Notes under the pieces: generated by a model
Databases searched by the model: none
What the model saw: the letters and a program-made list of their open reading frames with translations, nothing else
What the model was told of the DNA's origin: nothing
Program-made: the position numbers and the translations under genes
Assembly: GCF_900113745.1 (NCBI RefSeq)
Contig: NZ_FOQL01000001.1
Location: 248,001 to 312,000, forward strand
DNA from: Pseudomonas guineae
GTDB taxonomy: Bacteria > Pseudomonadota > Gammaproteobacteria > Pseudomonadales > Pseudomonadaceae
Length of the DNA stretch: 64,000 nt
Reading direction: 5' to 3'
Part shown: in pieces, positions 47,779-56,579 of the stretch
Layout of the letters: every line of letters starts with the position of its first letter
How positions within the stretch are numbered: position 1 is the first letter of the stretch

Positions 47779-48366
47779 ATGTCCTTCGCCGAGCAACTCT
47801 CCCGCCTGCAAGCCTTCCTCGATGCTGATGAGCTGCATGATGAGGCCCTGGACTACATCGCCGCCCACGGCTACCTGACCGCCCTGTCGATTTGCCCGGA
47901 AAAAGTGCCTGAGCGCGAGTGGATTGACGCGCTGTTCTCCGAGCCGCCGCATTACCGCAGTGATGCCGAGCGCGAAGAGATCGAAGCCACCCTGATTCAG
48001 CTGCAAAGTCATATCGCCCGCCAACTGGCCAGCGATGATGAGCCGGAAGTACCTTGTGAGTTGGACCTCGGCGATGAGCCGGACGACTCCGACTTGCGCG
48101 GCTGGTGCATTGGCTTTATGGAAGGGGTGTTCCTGCGTGAAGCGGTGTGGTTCGACGACGCCGAAGATGAAGTCAGCGAACTGCTGCTGCCAATCATGGT
48201 GGGGTCGGGTTTGTTCGATGAACAGCCCGAATTTGTCGAAATCGCCAGTGATCGCGACCTGGTTGACAGCATGGTCGAGCAGATCCCCGAGCTACTGACT
48301 GCCCTCTTCCTGCTGTGCAATGCCCCCGAAGAAAAGCCGGCCCTGCTGAAGCCTCGCCAACACTAA
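47779..48366 (+). CDS. YecA/UPF0149 family protein
   Basis: 195 residues, acidic. The UPF0149 (YgfB/YecA) features are LQAFLDADELHDEALDYIAA with GYLTALSICPE, then the middle DLRGWCIGFMEGVFLRE. The family is helical and of unsettled function; it lacks the C-terminal SEC-C zinc motif found in some YecA proteins. It is divergent from recQ and followed after 9 bases by a YbaN-type gene. Confidence 0.88.
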   Translation: MSFAEQLSRLQAFLDADELHDEALDYIAAHGYLTALSICPEKVPEREWIDALFSEPPHYRSDAEREEIEATLIQLQSHIARQLASDDEPEVPCELDLGDEPDDSDLRGWCIGFMEGVFLREAVWFDDAEDEVSELLLPIMVGSGLFDEQPEFVEIASDRDLVDSMVEQIPELLTALFLLCNAPEEKPALLKPRQH

Positions 48367-48375
48367 GCACGCGCC

Positions 48376-48774
48376 ATGGCGCGGGACATTCAGCTTCAGC
48401 GCAACCCGGCCATCCGCTACGCTTTGCTGGCCATCGGCTGGCTGAGCGTGGCGTTAGGCGTGATCGGTATATTTCTCCCCGTTCTGCCCACCACGCCTTT
48501 TCTGCTGCTAGCTGCGGCCTGTTTTATGCGCAGCTCAAAACGCTTTTACCTGTGGCTGGTCAACCACCGTCAACTCGGCCCGTGGATTGTCGATTACCTC
48601 GAAGGCCAAGGCATCCCGCTCAAGGGCAAGGTCTACGCCATCAGCCTGATGTGGTTGAGCATCGGTGTGTCGTGCTACGTGGTACCGCTGTTCTGGGCCA
48701 GGGCCTTTATGCTCACCAGCGCAGTGTTGGTCAGCCTGTACATCATCAGGCAGAAAACCCTGACCAAGCGCTAG
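48376..48774 (+). CDS. YbaN-type (DUF454) inner-membrane protein
   Basis: 132 residues. Membrane helices are at about 20-45 (LLAIGWLSVALGVIGIFLP), a second hydrophobic stretch with the conserved VLPTTPFLLLAAACFMRSS, and two close to the C-terminus. VLPTTPFLLLAA is diagnostic for DUF454. Function unknown. It sits 9 bases after the YecA-type gene and 96 bases before lapG. Confidence 0.88.
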   Translation: MARDIQLQRNPAIRYALLAIGWLSVALGVIGIFLPVLPTTPFLLLAAACFMRSSKRFYLWLVNHRQLGPWIVDYLEGQGIPLKGKVYAISLMWLSIGVSCYVVPLFWARAFMLTSAVLVSLYIIRQKTLTKR

Positions 48775-48870
48775 CAGGCGGCTAAACCCGGCGACATTGC
48801 GCATATTCAGCGCGGCAAACATCAGCAGCAACACCTAAACTCCCCCCAATTTCCGGCCAAGGCGTGGCAC

Positions 48871-49563
48871 ATGCCCCACCGTCAGCTTACTTATGGATGG
48901 TTCAAGCGCCTCAAGCGAGCGTTACTGAGCGGCTGCATCCTGCTGATCGGCGTGGCGAGCGCCCTGGCCAACTGGGACTTCGACGTGATCCTGCAAAAGG
49001 CCGAAAGCCGCTACGGTACTCTCGGCTCGGCCAAACCACGCATCCTGGCCTGGGAGGCGCAAATCAAGACCAGCAGCACCAGCAATGAGATGGACAAGCT
49101 CACCGAGGTTAATCGCTTCTTTAATCGGCAGATTCGTTTTACCGACGACATAAAAGTCTGGAAACAGAACGACTACTGGGCCACCCCGATGGAGATGCTG
49201 GTCAAGGGTGAGGGCGACTGCGAAGACTATTCCATCGCCAAGTATTTCACGTTGCGCCGTCTCGGCATCCCCAGCGAAAAACTGCGTATCACCTACGTCA
49301 AAGCACTCAACTACAACCAAGCGCACATGGTGCTGACGTACTACGCCAGCCCCGGTGCCGAGCCGCTGGTAATGGACAACTTAATCAACCAGATAAAGCC
49401 CGCTTCGCAGCGTAAAGACCTACTACCGGTCTATGCATTCAATGCCGAGGGGCTCTATCTCCCAGGCTCCAACAGCAAGAAGAGCGATTCCAAAAGACTC
49501 TCGCGCTGGCAGGACCTGTTGAAAAAAATGCGCACGGAGGGCTTCGCCATCGGCGAAGGCTAG
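48871..49563 (+). CDS. lapG: Periplasmic cysteine protease LapG
   Basis: 230 residues with a signal segment (LLSGCILLIGVASALA) and a transglutaminase-like fold. The catalytic triad is visible as Cys in GEGDCEDYS, His in NQAHMVLTYY and Asp in PLVMDNLI. LapG clips the N-terminus of the giant adhesin LapA and releases cells from surfaces; it is held inactive by LapD when c-di-GMP is high. The adhesin and its ABC exporter are not in this window. lapD follows 9 bases after the stop, after a strong AGGAGG site. Confidence 0.95.
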   Translation: MPHRQLTYGWFKRLKRALLSGCILLIGVASALANWDFDVILQKAESRYGTLGSAKPRILAWEAQIKTSSTSNEMDKLTEVNRFFNRQIRFTDDIKVWKQNDYWATPMEMLVKGEGDCEDYSIAKYFTLRRLGIPSEKLRITYVKALNYNQAHMVLTYYASPGAEPLVMDNLINQIKPASQRKDLLPVYAFNAEGLYLPGSNSKKSDSKRLSRWQDLLKKMRTEGFAIGEG

Positions 49564-49572
49564 GAGGAACCT

Positions 49573-51522
49573 ATGTCTCTACTCAAACAACTATTTCTCG
49601 CCATCTGCCTATTTTTGGTGGTGGCCTTTACCGGCAGTTTTATCGTCGGTGTAGAAAGCTCGCGCGAGCAATCACTCAGCCAGCTGCGCTCACACGCCCA
49701 GGACGCGGCGACCGCGTTAGGGCTGTCGATGACGCCGCACGCGGACGATCCGGCAATGATCGAACTGATGGTCAGCTCGATTTTCGACAGCGGCTACTTC
49801 AATAGCATCCGCGTGGTGCGCATTCCGGGTGACGATGTGATTGTTGAACGCCGCAGCAGCGACTCCACCGCTGAGAGCGTGCCGGCCTGGTTCAGCCAAC
49901 TGGTCGATCTGCAGCCCCAGGGCGGCGATGCCTTGATCATGCGTGGCTGGGAACAAGCCGCTCGGGTTGAGGTGCTCAGCAATCCACAATTCGCCCTGGC
50001 TAAACTCTGGGACAGCGCCATCGGCAGCCTAATCTGGCTGCTGATTTGCGGCCTAGTCAGCGCCGTACTCGGCGGCTGGCTGTTGCGCACGCAATTACGC
50101 CCGCTGGATAACATGGTGCAGCAGGCCCAAGCCATTACTCGCCGTGAGTTCCTCACCCTGCCCACCGTGCCGCGTACGCCGGAACTCAAGCGCGTGGTCA
50201 CCGCCATGAACCAGATGGTGGAAAAGCTAAAAACCCTGTTTGCCGAAGAAGCCGCACGCAGTGAGAAACTGCGCGAGCAAGCTTACCAAGACAGCATCAC
50301 CGGCCTGGCCAACCGCCGTCTGTTTGATATCCGCCTGGCCCATCAACTGGCGCTCCACGAACAAAATGCCGAAGGCTATCTGTTCCTGTTGCGGGTCAAC
50401 GACCTGGCTGGACTCAACCAGCGCTTAGGCGGGCAAAAGACTGACGCACTGATTGCCGCCATCGGCGAGCTGCTCAAGCGCCTGCTTAACCAGAACAACC
50501 GCTCAGAGTGGTTGGCCTCACGTAGCCGAGGTGGCGAGTTCAGCCTGCTGGTCCCGGGGATTGGCAGTGAAGAAGCTGAGCTACTGGCCGGCGAACTTTA
50601 CAATGGCCTGGAAAGCCTGCGTCAGACTGGTGCCAGTGACTGCACACCAGTGGCGCATATAGGCATTGGCGCATTTCGCCCCGGCGAAGCGCCCAACCAA
50701 GTCATCAGTCGGGCCGACCAAGCCCTGGCGCAAACGCAAAATGACCCGAGCCGCCACTGGATGCGCCTGGATGATTACCAGGCCCACGCGGCCCAAGGTC
50801 TGCATGACTGGCGCACCTGGATCGACAATGCGCTGAACCAGCGCAAGCTGCAGCTGTATTTTCAACCGGTCATGCTGTGCGCTGACCGCAATCAATTGCT
50901 GCATCACAAGGTGCTGGCGCGCCTGCTAGACCCGCAGGGTGAAGCGATTGCCGCCGGGCGTTTTCTGCCCTGGATTGAACGCCTCGGCTGGACCGCACGC
51001 TTTGACCTGGCCATGCTCGAACACAGCCTCGCCCACCTTAGCCAGCATGCCGCACCACTGGCGCTGAGCCTGTCAGCAGCCACCCTGCACGACAGCGCCA
51101 CACTCAAACGCATCGTTGAAATCCTCAAGCAGCATCCGCAACAAGCAAGTCTGCTGACCTTTGAAGTGGACGAACGCCACCTGCCACCGGCAGCTGAGTT
51201 GGAAGCCCTCAGCCAGGCTATTCGCGACAGTGGTTTCAGCTTGGGTCTGCAGCATTTCGGTGGACGCTTCAGCCTGATCGGTAACCTCACTCACCTGGGC
51301 CTGGCCTACCTGAAACTGGATGGCACCTACATCCGTGCCATCGACCAAGAAAGCGACAAGCGCATGTTTATCGAAGCGGTATTCCGCGCCACAAACAGCA
51401 TCGACCTGCCGTTGATTGCCGAGATGGTGGAAACCGAAGGCGAGCTTGCAGTGCTCAAGGAGCTGGGGCTTTACGGCGCCATGGGCCGCCTACTTGGCGC
51501 ACCGATGCCGTGGAAGGATTAA
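49573..51522 (+). CDS. lapD: c-di-GMP receptor LapD (degenerate GGDEF-EAL)
   Basis: 649 residues. TM1 is at about 8-27, a LapD_MoxY_N periplasmic domain at 28-150 with Trp125 in RGWEQAA, TM2 at 153-171, then HAMP, GGDEF and EAL domains. The GGDEF site is degraded to RSRGGEFSLL and the EAL motif to KVL (HHKVLARLLD), so neither synthesis nor hydrolysis is expected; the EAL domain should bind c-di-GMP. When it is bound, the periplasmic part sequesters LapG. The gene ends at the synteny boundary with the flagellar block. Confidence 0.96.
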   Translation: MSLLKQLFLAICLFLVVAFTGSFIVGVESSREQSLSQLRSHAQDAATALGLSMTPHADDPAMIELMVSSIFDSGYFNSIRVVRIPGDDVIVERRSSDSTAESVPAWFSQLVDLQPQGGDALIMRGWEQAARVEVLSNPQFALAKLWDSAIGSLIWLLICGLVSAVLGGWLLRTQLRPLDNMVQQAQAITRREFLTLPTVPRTPELKRVVTAMNQMVEKLKTLFAEEAARSEKLREQAYQDSITGLANRRLFDIRLAHQLALHEQNAEGYLFLLRVNDLAGLNQRLGGQKTDALIAAIGELLKRLLNQNNRSEWLASRSRGGEFSLLVPGIGSEEAELLAGELYNGLESLRQTGASDCTPVAHIGIGAFRPGEAPNQVISRADQALAQTQNDPSRHWMRLDDYQAHAAQGLHDWRTWIDNALNQRKLQLYFQPVMLCADRNQLLHHKVLARLLDPQGEAIAAGRFLPWIERLGWTARFDLAMLEHSLAHLSQHAAPLALSLSAATLHDSATLKRIVEILKQHPQQASLLTFEVDERHLPPAAELEALSQAIRDSGFSLGLQHFGGRFSLIGNLTHLGLAYLKLDGTYIRAIDQESDKRMFIEAVFRATNSIDLPLIAEMVETEGELAVLKELGLYGAMGRLLGAPMPWKD

Positions 51523-51530
51523 TCAGAGTC

Positions 51531-51555
51531 GTAGCCCGGATGTAATCCGGGCTAC
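51531..51555. repeat. Short perfect palindrome after lapD
   Basis: GTAGCCCGGAT-GTA-ATCCGGGCTAC: 11-bp stem, 3-base loop, eight bases past the lapD stop. Such GTAGCCCGGAT palindromes are common repeats in pseudomonads (recalled). It could also act in transcript ending. Confidence 0.75.
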
Positions 51556-51575
51556 GTGAGCACTCGTGATCAGGC

Positions 51576-51649
51576 GTAGGGTAGATGACGCTTTACCCAT
51601 CCACAAACAGCGACCTTAGGGTGGATGAAAAGAGCGTCATCCACCCTAC
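51576..51649. repeat. Imperfect long inverted repeat between lapD and fleR
   Basis: GTAGGGTAGATGACGCT (51576-51592) pairs with AGCGTCATCCACCCTAC (51633-51649) with a single mismatch; CATCCAC (51598-51604) and GTGGATG (51621-51627) form an inner stem. The ends (GTAGGGT/ACCCTAC) resemble the termini of the element at 7792-7920. Confidence 0.7.
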
Positions 51650-51735
51650 AACTTCTGCATTTCAGCCTGTGGCTGAATGCAATCTGGGCTATAGCCTTTA
51701 GCCGGACTATTCATCCGTATCAGGTTTCAGCTGAC

Positions 51736-53142
51736 TCAACTGGCAAACAGATAGCCTTCCACATCCATGCCGGCATCGCGCATCTGCGCCAGCTTGTAGC
51801 GCAGCGTCCGTGGGCTGATGCCCAGGCGCTCAGCCGCTTCTTTGCGCCGGCCACGCTCGGCACGCAGGGTATCGATGATCATCTGAAATTCATGGCGACG
51901 CAGGTCATCACCCAAGGCACCGGAATCTGCCGCTGGCGCCTCGAACGATACCGGCGTGTGCTCACTTGGCACTGCAAACAACGGCGGCGCACTCGGTACT
52001 GGCGCAGAACCGATTGGAGCCTGCAAGCAGAGATCCTGCGGCTGAATCAAGCCACCTTGTTGCAGGATCAACGCGCGCTGAATGGCGTTATCCAGTTCAC
52101 GCACGTTACCCGGCCAGCTGTAGCGGGTCAGGCTCATCTGCGCTTGAGGGGAAAGACGAATCGGCGCGTGATTCATTTTCTTCACATACTTGGCCAACAA
52201 GCGTTCGGCCAGCGGTACGATATCCGCCGGGCGCTCACGCAGCGGCTGCCAGGCCAGTGGGAACACCGACAAGCGATAGTAGAGGTCCTCTCGGAAGCGC
52301 CCCGCCGCCACTTCTGCAGCCAGGTCACGGTTACTGGTGGCCAGCACACGGATATCGAGAATAATCGGTTTACGCGCGCCCACTCTTTCTACCTCGCGTT
52401 CCTGCAGCACGCGCAACAACTTGGCCTGCAAGCCCAGCGGCATTTCCGAGATTTCATCGAGCAGAATGGTACCGCCCTCGGCCAGCTCGAACTTACCCGG
52501 TGCACTGGCAATCGCCCCGGTAAACGCGCCCTTCTCATGGCCGAACAACGTGGCTTCGAGCATGTTGTCCGGGATCGCCGCACAGTTGATGGCGATAAAG
52601 GGTTTGCTGGCGCGTGGCGACTGCTGATGAATAAAGCGCGCCAGCACCTCTTTACCTGTACCTGACTCACCGGTGATCAACACCGTGGAGTCGCTCTGCG
52701 CCACGCGCGTGGCCAAGGCCAGCAGCTGCACGCTGGCCGGCTCTACAGCGACCGGGCCATCCTGCTCGCTGGCCGTGACTCGCCCCAAAGCATGTCGATC
52801 GACCAGGCTCAGCAAAGCCTTGGGCTCAAACGGCTTGACCAGATAATCCGCTGCGCCTTGACGCATGGCATCCACCGCACGCTCAACCGCGCCGAACGCG
52901 GTCATCAGCAGCACCGGCAATTGCGGCTGACGTTGACGAATCTGCGCCAGCAACTGGTGGCCATCCATGCCGGGCATATTGACGTCACTCACCACCAAAC
53001 CAAAGGACTCTTCGGTAATAGCCAGCAGCGCTGTTTCGGCGCAATCAACCGCGCGGTAATCATGTCCGCCCAGCGCCAGAGTATCGGCCAATGCCTCGCG
53101 CAATGAGCGGTCATCTTCGACCAACAGAATTTTGCTCGCCAT
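51736..53142 (-). CDS. fleR: Sigma54-dependent flagellar response regulator FleR
   Basis: 468 residues: a receiver (LLVEDDRSLREAL; phospho-Asp in LVVSDVNMPGMD; Lys in YLVKPFEPKAL), an AAA+ domain with [15 protein letters not shown] (sigma54 contact) and ATSNRDL, and a C-terminal Fis-like HTH (KEAAERLGISPRTLRYKLA). FleR with FleS turns on middle flagellar genes with sigma54. It starts 6 bases after the fleS stop and follows the sigma54 promoter upstream of fleS. Confidence 0.96.
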   Translation of the reverse strand: MASKILLVEDDRSLREALADTLALGGHDYRAVDCAETALLAITEESFGLVVSDVNMPGMDGHQLLAQIRQRQPQLPVLLMTAFGAVERAVDAMRQGAADYLVKPFEPKALLSLVDRHALGRVTASEQDGPVAVEPASVQLLALATRVAQSDSTVLITGESGTGKEVLARFIHQQSPRASKPFIAINCAAIPDNMLEATLFGHEKGAFTGAIASAPGKFELAEGGTILLDEISEMPLGLQAKLLRVLQEREVERVGARKPIILDIRVLATSNRDLAAEVAAGRFREDLYYRLSVFPLAWQPLRERPADIVPLAERLLAKYVKKMNHAPIRLSPQAQMSLTRYSWPGNVRELDNAIQRALILQQGGLIQPQDLCLQAPIGSAPVPSAPPLFAVPSEHTPVSFEAPAADSGALGDDLRRHEFQMIIDTLRAERGRRKEAAERLGISPRTLRYKLAQMRDAGMDVEGYLFAS

Positions 53143-53148
53143 GGGAAA

Positions 53149-54360
53149 TTACTCCTGAATCAAAGGGTGTGCAGCACCGAGTAGCGGCAAGGTAATAATG
53201 GCGCAGGTACCACGCCCCGGCCGCGAACGCAGCTGCACGTCGCCCTGATGGGCCCGCGCAACGGCCTTAACCACGGCCAGGCCAAGCCCAGTACCGGTGG
53301 TTTTGGTGGTGAAGAAGGGTTCGCCAAGCCGGGCCAGCGTCGCGCTGTCGATGCCTGGGCCGTTGTCGCTGACGCACAAGCGCAGGTTTTCGCCGCGCTG
53401 ATACAGGTGAACTTTCAATTGTGCTTCACGGCCGCCCGCCTGAATCGCGTTCTCGATCAGGTTGAGCACCGTGCCAACTAAGGTGTCGCGGTTGCACATC
53501 AGCTCGCCGGTACGGCTGTCGCACTGCCAGCGCACTTGCATACCCAACACATGGGGTTCGGCGGAGCGCCGCAGCGCATCGAACAATGCCGTGGGTGCCA
53601 AGCGATCGGGTAACGGCAAGTCGCCGCGAGCGAAGACCAGCATATCGCGGACCTGATGCTCCAGCTCGTGCAAACGCTCTTTCAAACGACCAGCAAAACG
53701 CTGCTGCTGTTCAGCCGGTAGCACCTGTTCGGTGAGATGGCTGGCGTAGAGCAAGGCAGCGGAGAGCGGCGTACGAATTTGATGCGCCAGCGATGCGACC
53801 ATACGCCCCAAGGCAGACAAGCGCTCGTGGCGGGACAGTTGATCCTGCAAGCGCCGGGTTTCTGTCAGGTCGGTGAGCAACACCAGCTGGCCCGGCTCGG
53901 CATGTAATGAGCGCGTGGCAATTGACAAGCGCCGGCCGTCTTTAAGGGAAATTTCATGGCCATCGTCTTCACGCGGGGCAAAGTTGCGGGCGATGACTTC
54001 GCGCCACAACATACCGACCAACGGCCGACCCAACAGGTTGCGCGCCACCGGGTTGGCTTCACGCACCACGCCCTGACCATCGATCACAATCACGCCACCA
54101 GGCAGCAAGTCCAACAGGCTCTGCAAGCGGTTAGCCAGGCGCTCTTTCTCGGCCAACTCCTGCATGCGCTGAGCACTGACCAACGCCAGCTGACCTTTAA
54201 GCTCGGTTACCCGCGCTTCCAGCATGCTGTAGGAGGCATTGAGCTGGGTCGACATCTGGTTGAACAAGGCAAAGGTCTGTTCGAGCCCAGCACGGCTGGT
54301 CTGCTCTACTGGAGCGGCAGGCTGGTCGGAATCTTGGGGACGTTGCAGGTTGGTATTCAT
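53149..54360 (-). CDS. fleS: Flagellar sensor histidine kinase FleS
   Basis: 403 residues with no membrane segment: a coiled coil (about 20-85), a PAS domain (LLDLLPGGVIVIDGQGVVRE), the H-box MVASLAHQIRTPLSAA, and the ATPase motifs LIENAIQAGG, DNGPGID and GTGLGLAVVK. It phosphorylates FleR. FleSR is class II in the Pseudomonas flagellar cascade, made on FleQ and sigma54 demand; a matching -24/-12 element is present just upstream. Confidence 0.95.
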   Translation of the reverse strand: MNTNLQRPQDSDQPAAPVEQTSRAGLEQTFALFNQMSTQLNASYSMLEARVTELKGQLALVSAQRMQELAEKERLANRLQSLLDLLPGGVIVIDGQGVVREANPVARNLLGRPLVGMLWREVIARNFAPREDDGHEISLKDGRRLSIATRSLHAEPGQLVLLTDLTETRRLQDQLSRHERLSALGRMVASLAHQIRTPLSAALLYASHLTEQVLPAEQQQRFAGRLKERLHELEHQVRDMLVFARGDLPLPDRLAPTALFDALRRSAEPHVLGMQVRWQCDSRTGELMCNRDTLVGTVLNLIENAIQAGGREAQLKVHLYQRGENLRLCVSDNGPGIDSATLARLGEPFFTTKTTGTGLGLAVVKAVARAHQGDVQLRSRPGRGTCAIITLPLLGAAHPLIQE

Positions 54361-54412
54361 GGTTCTCTCTCGCGCAGCGAGCCGTCATAAGACAGTCAGT
54401 TGCAAGAGAGTT

Positions 54413-54428
54413 AGCAATACCCGTGCCG
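54413..54428 (-). promoter_or_regulatory. Sigma54 (-24/-12) promoter of fleSR
   Basis: On the minus strand CGGCAC-GGGTA-TTGCT matches the sigma54 consensus TGGCAC-N5-TTGCW with a single change, keeping the GG and GC pairs at correct spacing. It is 53-68 bases upstream of the fleS ATG. FleQ, encoded next upstream, is the known activator of this promoter in P. aeruginosa. Confidence 0.88.
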
Positions 54429-54468
54429 TAAAAAATATTCTTTAAAATCAATACTCTAAAAAACAAAA

Positions 54469-54492
54469 CCGAAGGTTGCGTCAAACCTTCGG
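54469..54492 (-). terminator. Intrinsic terminator of fleQ
   Basis: CCGAAGGTT and AACCTTCGG form a 9-bp stem with a 6-base loop; on the minus strand it is followed by TTTTGTTTTTT. It lies about 50 bases beyond the fleQ stop and upstream of the fleSR sigma54 promoter, so fleQ and fleSR are separate units. Confidence 0.92.
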
Positions 54493-54543
54493 CTTTATTG
54501 GTTGAGCAAACGCCAAGTCACTGACGAACGCGGACAGAAGCCC

Positions 54544-56016
54544 TCAGTCGTCCAACCCCTCGTCATCACGCCGGCTCATGCCGTATTTACGCATCTTCTC
54601 GACCAGGGTGGTGCGGCGAATACGCAGACGCTCGGCCGCACGCGCCACCACACCATTGGCATCATCAAGGGCTTGCTGAATCAGGCCCTGTTCGAGAGTG
54701 CCTAAATAGTCCTTAAGGTCCAGACCTTCTGGCGGCAGCATGGCCGCCGAACTCACACCCGGCAAGCCTGAGATCAGCGTGGCGCGTTCATCTATGTCAT
54801 CGCGCAGGCTGGCAACCATGTGTTCGTCTTCATCATCGACATGACGAAACTTCTTCGGCAACTCACCCACGCCTATCACGCCGTAGGGATGCATGATCGC
54901 CATGCGCTCGACCAGGTTGGCCAGCTCGCGCACGTTACCCGCCCAGTCATGCTGACACAGCGACATGATGGCCGCCGAGTTAAACCGAATGGAGCCGCGC
55001 TTCTCGAACTCCATGCGTGAAATCAACTCATTCATCAGCAAGGGAATGTCCTCGATGCGCTCACGCAACGGGGCCATCTCGATCGGGAACACGTTGAGGC
55101 GGTAATACAGATCCTCACGGAAGCTACCTGCCTCGATCATCTGCTCAAGGTTCTTGTGCGTAGCGGCAATGATCCGTACATCGGCATTCTGGGTTTTATT
55201 GCTGCCCACTCGCTCAAAGGTACGCTCCTGCAATACGCGCAGCAGCTTCACCTGCATGGGCAGCGGCATGTCGCCGATTTCATCGAGAAACAGCGTACCG
55301 CCACTGGCCAGCTCGAAACGCCCAGCACGGGTAGTGATCGCGCCGGTAAACGCGCCTTTCTCGTGACCGAACAACTCGCTCTCCAGCAACTCGGCAGGAA
55401 TCGCCCCGCAGTTGACTGGCACAAAAGGGCCTTCACGACGCTTGGAGTGGTAATGCAGGTTGCGCGCGACCACTTCCTTACCAGTGCCCGACTCACCCAA
55501 AATCAGCACGCTGGCCTCGGTGTCGGCCACCTGCTGCATCATCTGCCGCACATGCTGAATAGCCCGGCTGGTACCGACCAGGCTACGGAACAAATTGGTC
55601 TCGCGCTGCCGGCCACGCTCACGAGCCTGGTCGTACATCTCACGGTAAACCTGGGCGCGGTGCAACGAGTCGAGCAGCTTGTTGTAGCTAAGCGGCATCT
55701 CCAGGCAGGCCAACACACTGCGACGCTGCTCTTCCGGCCAATCGCTGGCAACCTGCTCATCAAGCAAAAGCGCTGGCAGAAACTCATCCCACTCGGCCAA
55801 CTGCTTAAGCATGCCCAACACACCGCACTTAGCAGTGACGTCACCCAGCAACACGCTGAGCACCTCACGGCTCGACTCTAGGCTTGCGACAACCTGCTGC
55901 CAGCTCTGGCTGTCACAGGTCAGGTGGTCTTCACCGAGAAAGTTGAGGATCACCGCCAAGTCACGGCGGCGCTCACTGTTATCGTCAATCAGGAGGATTT
56001 TGGTTTCACGCCACAT
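54544..56016 (-). CDS. fleQ: Master flagellar/biofilm regulator FleQ
   Basis: 490 residues. A receiver-like FleQ domain (1-~120) is followed by a AAA+ domain (Walker A GESGTGKE at 174-181; GAFTGA sigma54 loop) and a Fis-type HTH ([19 protein letters not shown]). Residues known to bind c-di-GMP in the P. aeruginosa protein are present at the same numbers: LFRS at 142-145 and Arg185-Asn186. FleQ activates class II flagellar genes with sigma54 and, with FleN, controls exopolysaccharide and adhesin genes. It ends at a strong terminator. Confidence 0.97.
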   Translation of the reverse strand: MWRETKILLIDDNSERRRDLAVILNFLGEDHLTCDSQSWQQVVASLESSREVLSVLLGDVTAKCGVLGMLKQLAEWDEFLPALLLDEQVASDWPEEQRRSVLACLEMPLSYNKLLDSLHRAQVYREMYDQARERGRQRETNLFRSLVGTSRAIQHVRQMMQQVADTEASVLILGESGTGKEVVARNLHYHSKRREGPFVPVNCGAIPAELLESELFGHEKGAFTGAITTRAGRFELASGGTLFLDEIGDMPLPMQVKLLRVLQERTFERVGSNKTQNADVRIIAATHKNLEQMIEAGSFREDLYYRLNVFPIEMAPLRERIEDIPLLMNELISRMEFEKRGSIRFNSAAIMSLCQHDWAGNVRELANLVERMAIMHPYGVIGVGELPKKFRHVDDEDEHMVASLRDDIDERATLISGLPGVSSAAMLPPEGLDLKDYLGTLEQGLIQQALDDANGVVARAAERLRIRRTTLVEKMRKYGMSRRDDEGLDD

Positions 56017-56094
56017 AATTTATTTTCTGATCCTGGAGTGAAAAACGCGCCCGCCGCCCACTACAACTCGCCCCAGCGCCGGCAATTGGACAGC

Positions 56095-56123
56095 AGTAAA
56101 GTCAATTTCTTGTTAGATGTCAA
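56095..56123 (-). promoter_or_regulatory. Sigma70 promoter of fleQ with overlapping direct repeats
   Basis: On the minus strand TTGACA (56118-56123), a 17-base spacer and TTTACT (56095-56100) form a sigma70-like promoter about 80-105 bases upstream of the fleQ ATG. AAATTGAC occurs twice, 18 bases apart (minus-strand copies over 56119-56126 and 56101-56108), covering the -35 and the spacer next to the -10. Confidence 0.7.
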
Positions 56124-56253
56124 TTTTATGGCGTGCTTATTTCTGCTTAACAAGCAAGTCCAGTCGATATGTGAAAAAGAGGGGGATGAAACGGGGGAAA
56201 CATCATTAACGAGCAGAAGGTCGGTGCGAGCGAACATCGACCTGGCGCAGCCA

Positions 56254-56550
56254 TCAACCAAACAACTGATAGACCTTGGCACCTTGTTGCGATTGGTTCA
56301 GTTGAACCAGTTCATGGGCCAAACGCTGTTGCTCGGCCTGGCACACGCTGACCAGCTCACGATAAAGCTCCAGCAACTCCTGCATACGGGCACGCAGGGT
56401 ATCTTCGTCACTGGCAGACTCAACCATGGCTTCATCTACAGCCTGACGGCACTGTAAATCCAGCTCTCCAATAGCGGCCCAGTCTTGATTAGCTAAGGCG
56501 CTGCGTAGCGCACTACCGGTTTTTTCTAGACGCTGGACTGTCGAAGTCAT
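56254..56550 (-). CDS. fliT: FliT-like flagellar chaperone
   Basis: 98 residues, all-helical and Gln/Leu-rich (LVSVCQAEQQRLAHELVQLN at the end). Length and position after fliS match FliT-type export chaperones for the FliD cap protein; in P. aeruginosa the equivalent locus is called fleP. Sequence conservation in this family is low, so the call depends mainly on context. AAGGAAC precedes the ATG. It is 29 bases after the fliS stop. Confidence 0.8.
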   Translation of the reverse strand: MTSTVQRLEKTGSALRSALANQDWAAIGELDLQCRQAVDEAMVESASDEDTLRARMQELLELYRELVSVCQAEQQRLAHELVQLNQSQQGAKVYQLFG

Positions 56551-56579
56551 GGGTACGTTCCTTTAAGCATCAAACCGGA

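Noticed and set aside
51625..52665. 346-codon plus-strand frame opposite fleR
   Set aside because: Antisense to fleR with no family resemblance; the composition is typical of a mirrored AAA+ gene.
56218..56243. AGGTCG/CGACCT inverted repeat after fliT as a terminator
   Set aside because: Only six base pairs and no T-run on the minus strand; unlikely to terminate.
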